Source of the DNA: Melioribacter sp.
GTDB lineage: Bacteria > Bacteroidota > Ignavibacteria > Ignavibacteriales > Melioribacteraceae
DNA length: 5,880 nucleotides
NCBI GenBank assembly: GCA_016841125.1
Contig: JAENZU010000243.1
Coordinates: 1-5,880 of the forward strand
Reading direction: 5' to 3'
Shown piece after piece: positions 1-5,880 of the stretch (position 1 is the stretch's first letter; each line of letters starts with the position of its first letter). The translations under genes and the position numbers were made by a program. Below the pieces are notes generated by a model, which was not told the DNA's origin, made no database searches, and saw only the letters and a list, made by a program, of their open reading frames with translations.

Positions 1-1
1 A

Positions 2-73
2 CATCCTGATATTAAAGTGCATAGCTTATCCGAATTTACAGATTGCCGGCAGGAGTTAAAATGCCTGGATTAA
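2..73 (+). CDS. Possible C-terminal tail of an upstream gene (partial)
   Basis: One frame is open from the window edge to a TAA at 71-73 and gives about 23 residues, beginning HPDIKVHSLSEF. The stop lies 13 bases inside the next gene if that gene starts at ATG 61, which would be a translationally coupled overlap typical of polysaccharide operons. A second frame is open to a TAA at 57-59 and is less protein-like (ILILKCIAYPNL). The piece is too short to assign a family, and chance openness over 70 bases is quite possible. The sequence upstream of the window would settle it. Confidence 0.35.
   Translation, partial: HPDIKVHSLSEFTDCRQELKCLD
51..55 (+). promoter_or_regulatory. Ribosome binding site for the ATG at 61
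   Basis: AGGAG stands five bases before ATG 61 and is the best Shine-Dalgarno match next to any gene start in this window. It favours ATG 61 over ATG 99 as the true start of the asparagine-synthetase-like gene, because ATG 99 is preceded only by a weak AAGGCAAAG. The other genes here start without a good site, so this one helps decide the start. Confidence 0.6.
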
Positions 74-1871
74 GCTTAGTCTTTTCAAAAGGCAAAGAAT
101 GTTCAATAGATCAACAACTTGTAAAAAAAGCTTTCAGTCATTGATTTATAACGAACATTATTATCAGTGTATTTATAAGTTTAGCAGTCAGCGTTTTATC
201 GGCTCAACTAAATACACCAGCTACCCAATCAAGTTTATTGAAAATGAAAAATTCAATATTTATTTTGAAGGAAAAATTTATAATAAAAAAGAAGCTGAAT
301 TAGAAAAAGATCTGTCAAATTTTGCCGAACTACTGTCTGCCGGTTTGCAAGGGGATGCAGTATTGCAATGGTTGTTGGATGCGGACGGAGATTTTCTAAT
401 TGTTATTGAGGATAAAATAAATAAAAACGTCTTTGTAGTTAACGATGCTCTCGGCAGACTTCCAACTTATGTTTTAGAAATTGATGGATGTTTGATAATA
501 ACTCGTGAGATAAGATTTGCAATTGACTTTTTAGGTCAGATCAAATTTGATAAACTCGGTATCGCACTTAGTCTGATTTTTGGCTATCCAATCGGAGATA
601 GAACATATTACAGCGGTGTTAAAAGAATGAAACCTGCTAATTTAATTAGTATTGACATCAGTAAATCAGTGGTGAGCAGTCAAATTTTGAATGATTTTAA
701 TATGGAAATAAAAACGAACAAAGATAAACCGTTCTCTGAAATCGTACATAATCTATCTGATTTGTTTTTACAATCCAGTAGAAATAGAATTAATACTTGC
801 GCCAACCCGGTTTTATCCTTAAGCGGCGGATTGGATTCTCGGGCAGTTGCCGCGGGAATCACTTATGCGGAATCAAAAATAAAAGCTGTTTCATATTTAG
901 ACAGCAACAACTTGGCTGAGCTGGATGTGAAGATTGCTAAAGTTATTGCCGGTGAATTAAAAATTCCTTGGAGATTAATTAAGCTTAAACAAGCCGATTT
1001 AAAGGACTTTAGAGAATTGATCCAGTTAAAGGGTGGTTTGAACCATCTTGGAATGAGTTTTATCCTTAGGTTCTTTAAAAAACTAAGGAAAGAGTATGGC
1101 GATAATATTACTTATTCTACGGGAGACGGAGGAGATAAAACTTTGCCTGATTGGAGACCTCTAAGAAGATTGAAGAATTTGGATGATCTTATTTATTTGG
1201 CAATCAATACTGAACAAAGATCTCCCATTGAAACCGTTGAAAAAATAACCAGTATTCCCAAATCTGAAATTTTAGACGAAATACGATCTATTTTTGAATC
1301 ATACCCGGAAAAAAATTTGAAAATGAAGTTTATTAGATTTTTAATTTACGAGAGAGCCTATAAATTTTTATTTGAGGGGGAAGACAGGAACAGATCTTAC
1401 TTTTGGAGTGTTGCGCCATTTTATTCTGTCCCCTTTTTCAGATATGCGATGAATATTCCTGAAAAATATAAAACAAATTATAAATTATATAGACATTTTC
1501 TCACCGAACTTTCACCCGCTCTCGCCTCTATACCCAACGAAAAATTTAATAAAGCCATTACTTCTTATAAATTTAGAGTATTTAAATTTTTTCAAAAGAT
1601 TTATTGGTTAATGCCGCTGCAATTTTTAAGACGCAAAAAAGTTACCGATACACCAACCTTGAATAAGGTTGTTGATGATGAATTAATAGATATTTTCAAC
1701 TATCAATTGAAAAATTGTCAAGACTTAAAAAAGTATTTTGAAATAAACGAACTCAAAGATAGTTTTGTTAAAATGAAGAGACATGAATTTTATAATTTAT
1801 TAACAATCACAAGTACAATTGACCAATACGAATCAGAGGTAAGTACGTTAGATAGATATGCACTTCAATAA
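61..1871 (+). CDS. Asparagine synthetase-like (AsnB family) protein, N-terminus frameshifted
   Basis: Class II glutamine-dependent asparagine synthetase family. Members couple ATP-driven adenylation of a carboxylate to transfer of ammonia, and in polysaccharide clusters they are thought to amidate sugar acids or similar precursors in the cytoplasm. The long open frame starts at ATG 99 (590 residues; numbering below uses it). A better N-terminus begins at ATG 61 behind AGGAG and reads MPGLSLVFSKGKE. Restoring one A in the A7 run at 123-129 fuses it to the main frame as LVKKSFQSLIYNEH, giving about 603 residues. The N-terminal glutaminase-like domain covers about residues 1-185 and includes GDFLIVIEDK and NDALGRLPTY (97-124). 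The synthetase domain has the PP-loop LSGGLDSR (241-248), a TGDGGDK loop (341-347) and EDRNRSYFWSVAPFYS (428-443). The restored protein has Pro at position 2 where glutaminase-active members have Cys, so glutamine hydrolysis is probably lost. The true substrate is unknown. The family call is firm; the restored start is likely but not proven. Confidence 0.88.
123..129 (+). other. A7 homopolymer at the apparent frameshift point
   Basis: Seven A's lie exactly where the N-terminal frame from ATG 61 must join the main synthetase frame. As written, the ATG 61 frame ends at a TGA about 28 codons in (AFSH then stop). With eight A's it would run straight on into the family-like sequence. The run is a natural site for a sequencing or assembly indel, for replication slippage (an on/off switch), or, less likely at only seven bases, for transcriptional slippage. 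Confidence 0.7.
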
Positions 1872-2022
1872 TATTAACCTTGATGGAATGCTCGCCAAGC
1901 AGCTTCTTCAATTGTCCTAATTGAATTTTTAGGATTGGTAAAAGATAAAATGTTAGGTGTTTTAATTTTGATCAACACTTAATTATATCTAAATTTATCC
2001 TTGTTCTAACAAAGAAAATACT
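1872..2022. other. Intergenic gap, possible promoter or weak hairpin
   Basis: This is the longest gene-free stretch in the window (151 bases) and divides the synthetase gene from the flippase gene. It contains a small inverted repeat, TCCTAA (1915-1920) and TTAGGA (1929-1934), with a nine-base loop. The stem is short, A+T-rich and has no immediate T-run, so it is a poor terminator. TTGATC (1968-1973) and TAAATT (1990-1995), 16 bases apart, could be a promoter ahead of the flippase, but in DNA this A+T-rich such matches are common by chance. I see no RNA gene, no insertion sequence end and no convincing small protein here. Confidence 0.3.
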
Positions 2023-2634
2023 ATGTTCGATCAACTAAAAAAATTATTAAAACAATCATCCGTTTACGGAATTGGCGCAGTTGTATCACCAATGATTTCA
2101 TTTATCATGCTGCCGATCTACACTCGTTTTCTAACTCCGGATGATTATGGTTTATTGGCACTTACCGGGGTTGTTAGTGTATTTATGCAGTCGGTTTTCT
2201 CACTAGGTGTCAGTCAGGGTTTAATAAGAATCTATTTTGTGTATAAGGATAAAGAGGAACAAAATGAAGTAGCAACGACTTCAATATACTTCGGTGTACT
2301 ATCTTCTGTGATAATTGTATTAATTTTATATCTACTCGCCCCTGTAATATCTCCAATCCTTTTTAAAGTTGAAAATGCCGAAACTTTATTCAAACTATTA
2401 ATATATATTTTCTTCGTAACCTCAACTTCCAGCAAGTTTGCTGCAGTATTTAAATCGGAAGAAAAAGCCGGGCTCTATACAGTTTTCAATATTGCAACCT
2501 TAGTACTTACACTTTCACTTAATATACTTTTTGTTGTGGTATTAGAGAGAAAAGTAGTAGGTATTCTTGAAGCTGGATTGATTAGCAATACAATTATGAT
2601 GCTGCTTATGATCCCATTTGTGCTGCGCAAATAG
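2023..2634 (+). CDS. Wzx-type polysaccharide flippase, N-terminal fragment (broken gene)
   Basis: N-terminal 203 residues of an oligosaccharide flippase of the MOP superfamily (Polysacc_synt / RfbX type), an inner-membrane protein that moves lipid-linked sugar units to the periplasmic face. About six membrane segments are visible near residues 14-35, 42-62, 86-108, 121-140, 151-174 and 178-200. The family-typical TRFLTPDDYGLLAL is at 34-47, followed by GVSQGLIRIYF (62-72). Intact members have about 480-500 residues and 12-14 membrane segments, so this is less than half a protein. It ends at TAG 2632-2634, just after the sixth segment (PFVLRK). The rest of the family sequence follows directly downstream in the same frame, so this is one interrupted gene and not a short stand-alone protein. 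The start at ATG 2023 fits the family N-terminus (FDQLKKLLKQSSVYGIG), although no clear ribosome binding site precedes it. Confidence 0.85.
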   Translation: MFDQLKKLLKQSSVYGIGAVVSPMISFIMLPIYTRFLTPDDYGLLALTGVVSVFMQSVFSLGVSQGLIRIYFVYKDKEEQNEVATTSIYFGVLSSVIIVLILYLLAPVISPILFKVENAETLFKLLIYIFFVTSTSSKFAAVFKSEEKAGLYTVFNIATLVLTLSLNILFVVVLERKVVGILEAGLISNTIMMLLMIPFVLRK

Positions 2635-2658
2635 AAAATCAGTTTCTCGCTATTTTAA
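2629..2658 (+). other. Lesion splitting the flippase gene
   Basis: The flippase frame is the same on both sides, but two stops lie 24 bases apart within it: TAG 2632-2634 and TAA 2656-2658. Read straight through, the linker is KISFSLF between the two stops, then LKEILAFG, which resembles the basic and Phe-rich linker usual in this family. The other reading restores one A in the AAA at 2629-2631 and drops one base near 2658. It gives LRKIENQFLAIL joined to LKEIL, a compensating pair of indels. Both give the same total length, so sequence alone does not decide between two nonsense substitutions and two opposite indels. Confidence 0.7.
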
Positions 2659-2703
2659 CTCAAGGAGATACTTGCCTTTGGGCTGCCGCTTATTCCCGCT
2701 GGC

Positions 2704-3510
2704 ATGGCTGACATTATTTTAAGTTTATCGGATAGATATTTCCTTGACAACTATGTTGGTTTAACCGAGGTGGGTCTTTATTCCATAGGTTACCGCATTG
2801 CCGGTATGCTCAGCATTATAATTATGAAACCGTTTAGTTTTGCCTGGTCGCCATATATGTTTTCTATTGCAAGCAGACCGGATGCAAAACAAATTTATGC
2901 AAAAGTGCTTGTTTACTATACTTTCCTTTCAGCCTTTGCGGGGCTTGGATTATCGATTTTTGCCGAAGAAGCATTGAAAGTGATAGCAACTCCCGAATAC
3001 TTCAGCGCTAATAAAATAGTACCGGGAATTGTTGTTTCCTATATTCTTTGTGGAATGATGTCTATTTTAGTTGCCAGCATACATATCAAGAAGAAATCAA
3101 AATACGTAGCTGTTATTTTTATTGGTGCCGCAATAGTTAATTTAACTTCCAATTATACTTTAATTCCTATACTCGGAATGTGGGGAGCCGCATTGGCAAC
3201 TCTAATTTCTTATGCATTCTTAAATATTTCATTTCTCTGGTTTTCGCAGCGATTGTATCCGATAGATCATGAGTTCGATCGAATTTTCAAAATCGCACTG
3301 ATCAGCATTGCTATTTATTTCCTTACACTTATTAGTGTTTTTCCAAACAGCCTAACTCTTACTATTATTTATAAACTTATTTTATTTTTATCATTCCCAT
3401 TTCTCCTTTATTCTATCAAGTTTTATAGAAAAGAAGAATTAACTAAAGGATGGGAATTTTTTAATAAGTTATTAGTGAGATTTAAAATCAAAAAAAATAT
3501 AGAAATATAA
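2704..3510 (+). CDS. Wzx-type polysaccharide flippase, C-terminal fragment (broken gene)
   Basis: C-terminal part of the same flippase. The first in-frame ATG is 2704, but homologous sequence starts earlier: 2659-2703 in the same frame reads LKEILAFGLPLIPAG, the usual entry to the second half of these transporters. ATG 2704 is therefore an internal methionine and not a real start. Typical motifs follow: LSDRYFLDNYVGLTEVGLYS (residues 7-26), FAWSPYMFS (46-54), and NLTSNYTLIPILGMWGAALA (146-165). About seven membrane segments are visible near 31-52, 69-88, 105-127, 133-156, 158-179, 194-214 and 218-239, with a basic cytoplasmic tail. The full span 2023-3510 is 496 codons, the normal length for a whole Wzx protein. 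The break lies between TAG 2632 and TAA 2656. If the break is real, neither half should flip substrate alone. The stop lies 19 bases before the heparinase-like gene, so the two are probably co-transcribed. Confidence 0.85.
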   Translation: MADIILSLSDRYFLDNYVGLTEVGLYSIGYRIAGMLSIIIMKPFSFAWSPYMFSIASRPDAKQIYAKVLVYYTFLSAFAGLGLSIFAEEALKVIATPEYFSANKIVPGIVVSYILCGMMSILVASIHIKKKSKYVAVIFIGAAIVNLTSNYTLIPILGMWGAALATLISYAFLNISFLWFSQRLYPIDHEFDRIFKIALISIAIYFLTLISVFPNSLTLTIIYKLILFLSFPFLLYSIKFYRKEELTKGWEFFNKLLVRFKIKKNIEI

Positions 3511-3529
3511 AAATTGGGTAAACTAAGTA

Positions 3530-5758
3530 GTGATTAAGTTATTAAAAAAAATTGCTGAAAAAGGAATTAAATCCTCCGGTTTAAGAATTATTTATAAATA
3601 CCGAAAACCCTATTTAGCAAAAAAATTGAGAAAAAAATATCAGTTAAAGGGCAGTTTTATAACTGATCGTGACTTTCAAAAAGTAATTAGAATTCCTGAT
3701 AATTTAAAAGAGGAATTCAATCGCGCAGTCTCCGATAATAAAGTTGAAGCAGCAAATGAAATTTTGCTGGCACACCTAAGAAATAGGGAAAACCCTAAAT
3801 TTCTTGTTGATCATAAAAATCTGGTTTCGATTAAAGAATTATTTTTGAAAAATTATCAGGGGGAAGTTGAAGCGGCAATTGAAAAAGCCGATAGAATTTT
3901 GAAACATGATTTTAAGTGGATTACACCAAACTGCCCTCAATTTGATGAAAAGATAAATTGGCATTCTGCTTTCAGTGAGGGCAAATCTTGGCCGCTTGAT
4001 TTTTTTCTCGATTTAGATTATTGGAGCAGTAAAAAACCTGGCGATATAAGACAGAACTGGGAATTTAACCGTCACCAGTATTTTGTTACTTTAGGTAAAG
4101 CTTATTTGTTTACCGGTAATGAAAAATATGCAGCGGAGTTCGTAAATCAAATAGACGATTGGATTGATCAAAATCCTGCCGGATACGGCTGTAATTGGAT
4201 TCACTCACAGGAAACTGCCATCAGAATGGTTTCATGGATTTGGGCATTTTTTCTTTTTATTAACGCACCTGCCTTCACAAAAGAAAAAAAAATCAAAGTG
4301 CTTAAATCACTTTACCAGCATGCCGATTATACTTATCTCACACTCTCTCACGACACAGTGACCCACAACCATTTGGTATCGGAAGTTTGCGGGCTTGCGT
4401 TTTTTGCAATACTATTTCCTGAATTCAAACTCTCAAACAAATGGGAAACAACGGGGCTAAGAATTTTTGAACGCGAGCTGTTGAAGCAAGTTTGGGAGAA
4501 TGGTCCCCAAGCTGAGCTTTCCACCAATTATCATTTATTTGTATTGGATTCATTTTTAAATGTCAAAATTCTTTTAGATAAAAATGATCGGTCAATTTCT
4601 AGGGAATTAAATGATCGCATAGAAAAGATGATTGAATATGTGATGAATTTTTTAAGACAGGACGGAACGTTTCCGTTAATTGGGGATAATGACTCGGGGC
4701 GCATTTATAAATTATCCGAAAAGGATTCCAAAGATAGGCGATCGTATCTTTCAACCGGTGCTGTTCTTTTTAATCGTCCCGACTTTAAATATTCAGCGGG
4801 AAAATTTTACGAAGAATCATTTTGGCTGCTTGGAATTTCCGGTTTAAATAAATTTAAAAATATAAATTCTATTCCGCCATTAGAGAACGCCGCAGTTTAT
4901 GAAAATATTGGGAATGCTTTTTATAAAACCGGTGGTGATGCTCAATCAATATATTTTCTCTTTAGATCAGGACCGGCAAATTTAAGGAAAGAAGTTGCTT
5001 TTGCTCATAATCATGCTGATTATCTAAACTTCAACTTATCCTTCGGCGGAGTTAATTTTTTCGTAGATCCCGGTACTTATCAATATAGTTTGGATGATAA
5101 CTGGCGTTATTATTTCCGCTCAACAAACGCGCACAATACTATTTCTATTGACGGTGATGATCATCTCGATGTTAAATCTTTCAGATTCGGAATTCCGGAA
5201 ATTAAAACCGCAAGGATAAACGATTATCAAATTACGGATGATTATTTTTATATTAATGCCGAACACTTTGGTTATACCAAAAAAGGAATAAATCATAGCC
5301 GAAAAGTTTTTGTTTCAAAAGAGTCTTTTGTGATTATCGTCGATCATATTTCCGGAACCGGAAGTCATTTAATTAGAAGAAATTTTAACATCGGGAAAGC
5401 CGGAATTCAGCAATTGGATAATTCCAGAATATTATTAGAACTAAACAATAAAAAAGCAGTAATCGATTATTTGGAAAATACGGAATTATCTATTGTAAAA
5501 GGAAAAGAAGACCCTGTGGAAGGCTGGGTTTCCGAAACTTACGGTGAAAAATATCCGTCTTCGATTATTTATGATGAACTAAAAACAGAATTACCGTCGA
5601 CGCGTGCGGTTATAATTTATAATAAAACTGAACTTCCTTTTGAAATTGAAGATTTTCTAATTAATGAGCACGAACAATCTTTTACAATTTCAAATGGATC
5701 AAATCAATTTGTGGTGGAAATGCATAACAAGTTGAATTTTCTCAAAAAAGCGAATTAA
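3530..5758 (+). CDS. Heparinase II/III family protein (polysaccharide lyase-like)
   Basis: Full-length 742-residue protein of the heparinase II/III family: an alpha/alpha-toroid N-terminal domain (about 50-400) followed by a beta-sandwich domain (about 450-735). Known members cleave uronic-acid-containing polysaccharides by beta-elimination. N-domain signatures are WEFNRHQYFVTLGKAY (177-192) and NWIHSQETAIRMVSWIWA (222-239). Further on are THNHLVSE (278-285), ELSTNYH (329-335) and GDNDSGR (385-391). The C-domain has HNHADYLNF (493-501), DPGTYQYS (513-520) and RSTNAHNTISIDGDDH (530-545). By analogy with PL12 and PL17 lyases, Asn280-His281, Tyr334 and His493 or His495 are candidate catalytic residues; this mapping is inferred without alignment. 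The N-terminus (MIKLLKKIAEKGIKSSG) is basic, with no hydrophobic stretch and no lipobox, so no signal peptide is visible and the protein is probably cytoplasmic. The start is GTG 3530; a weak GGG lies about ten bases before it. It follows the flippase by 19 bases and precedes the glycosyltransferase by 3, so it belongs to the same operon. Substrate unknown. Confidence 0.9.
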   Translation: MIKLLKKIAEKGIKSSGLRIIYKYRKPYLAKKLRKKYQLKGSFITDRDFQKVIRIPDNLKEEFNRAVSDNKVEAANEILLAHLRNRENPKFLVDHKNLVSIKELFLKNYQGEVEAAIEKADRILKHDFKWITPNCPQFDEKINWHSAFSEGKSWPLDFFLDLDYWSSKKPGDIRQNWEFNRHQYFVTLGKAYLFTGNEKYAAEFVNQIDDWIDQNPAGYGCNWIHSQETAIRMVSWIWAFFLFINAPAFTKEKKIKVLKSLYQHADYTYLTLSHDTVTHNHLVSEVCGLAFFAILFPEFKLSNKWETTGLRIFERELLKQVWENGPQAELSTNYHLFVLDSFLNVKILLDKNDRSISRELNDRIEKMIEYVMNFLRQDGTFPLIGDNDSGRIYKLSEKDSKDRRSYLSTGAVLFNRPDFKYSAGKFYEESFWLLGISGLNKFKNINSIPPLENAAVYENIGNAFYKTGGDAQSIYFLFRSGPANLRKEVAFAHNHADYLNFNLSFGGVNFFVDPGTYQYSLDDNWRYYFRSTNAHNTISIDGDDHLDVKSFRFGIPEIKTARINDYQITDDYFYINAEHFGYTKKGINHSRKVFVSKESFVIIVDHISGTGSHLIRRNFNIGKAGIQQLDNSRILLELNNKKAVIDYLENTELSIVKGKEDPVEGWVSETYGEKYPSSIIYDELKTELPSTRAVIIYNKTELPFEIEDFLINEHEQSFTISNGSNQFVVEMHNKLNFLKKAN

Positions 5759-5761
5759 AAA

Positions 5762-5880
5762 ATGTCTAAAGTATTCCTCTATTACGTAAGTGAAATGCCG
5801 AACAATGTAATAAGATCTCAAGTAGTTGAATATATTGCGCTGCAGGAAAAATTAGGTGTTCAATTTGATATTTTATTTCA
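5762..5880 (+). CDS. Probable glycosyltransferase (GT4-like), N-terminus only
   Basis: An open frame starts at ATG 5762, three bases after the heparinase-like stop, and runs off the window after about 39 residues. It begins MSKVFLYYVSEMPNNVIRSQ and continues VVEYIALQEKLGVQFDILF. A short hydrophobic beta-strand, a PNNVIRSQV-type stretch, then a helix leading to FDIL matches the start of the acceptor-binding Rossmann half of family 4 glycosyltransferases in polysaccharide clusters. The donor-binding domain with the diagnostic E-x7-E motif lies outside the window, so the family call rests on the N-terminus and context. No Shine-Dalgarno sequence is evident, and the close spacing suggests translational coupling to the gene before it. 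Confidence 0.65.
   Translation, partial: MSKVFLYYVSEMPNNVIRSQVVEYIALQEKLGVQFDILF

Noticed and set aside
680..862. Minus-strand open frame of 60 codons opposite the synthetase PP-loop region; a similar one lies at 2232-2435 opposite the flippase.
   Set aside because: Both are antisense shadows of clearly coding sequence, with no start signal or family resemblance.
1874..1978. A 34-residue open frame on the minus strand (GTG start) including NPKNSIRTIEEAAWRAF.
   Set aside because: It looks somewhat protein-like and could be a gene remnant, but it has no ATG, no ribosome binding site and no family I recognise. Chance is a sufficient explanation at this length.
2632..2658. Possible stop-codon recoding (TAG and TAA read as amino acids) in the flippase.
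   Set aside because: The other complete genes here end at TAA, so TAA acts as a normal stop, and no selenocysteine or other recoding element is evident. Mutation or sequence error is simpler.
2662..2667. AAGGAG, a perfect-looking ribosome binding site between the two flippase halves.
   Set aside because: It encodes Lys-Glu of the conserved LKEIL stretch, and the only downstream in-frame ATG (2704) is 36 bases away, too far to be served by it.
4164..4361. A 65-codon open frame overlapping the heparinase-like gene in another frame.
   Set aside because: It lies wholly inside a well-conserved domain (the NWIHSQETAIR to THNH region) and has no ribosome binding site or recognisable protein pattern. 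It is a shadow of the real gene.
1..5880. Search by eye for CRISPR arrays, tRNA genes, insertion sequence ends, long direct repeats and riboswitches.
   Set aside because: No regularly spaced repeats, cloverleaf-like segments, transposase-like proteins or long terminal inverted repeats were seen.

Overview
This A+T-rich window (roughly one third G+C by eye) holds part of a surface-polysaccharide (exopolysaccharide or O-antigen) biosynthesis locus. All genes lie on the + strand. Codon usage, mostly weak ribosome binding sites and the style of the proteins suggest a Bacteroidota, Ignavibacteria or related FCB-group bacterium. That placement is inference, because the window has no rRNA or other marker gene.

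Layout: (1) bases 2-73 may be the C-terminal tail of an upstream gene that overlaps the next one. (2) Bases 61-1871 encode an asparagine-synthetase-like protein. Its best start is ATG 61, behind AGGAG, but an apparent one-base loss in a run of seven A's (123-129) separates that start from the main frame. (3) Bases 1872-2022 are a gap with no convincing gene. (4) Bases 2023-3510 encode a Wzx-type polysaccharide flippase broken into two pieces by a lesion at 2629-2658. (5) Bases 3530-5758 encode an intact 742-residue heparinase II/III-family protein with no export signal. (6) From base 5762 to the window edge is the N-terminus of a probable family 4 glycosyltransferase.

How the genes fit together: the glycosyltransferase would help assemble a lipid-linked sugar unit, the flippase would move it across the inner membrane, and the asparagine-synthetase-like enzyme may amidate a sugar acid or another precursor. 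The heparinase-fold protein would act on uronic-acid-containing glycan, apparently inside the cell unless it is exported in some unseen way. This division of labour is inferred from families and neighbourhood.

The most notable points are the broken reading frames in two neighbouring genes beside an intact third one, the absence of the N-terminal glutaminase cysteine from the asparagine-synthetase homologue, and a heparinase-fold protein that keeps its lyase-like residues but has no signal peptide. I see no clearly new system. The gene set resembles known polysaccharide clusters.
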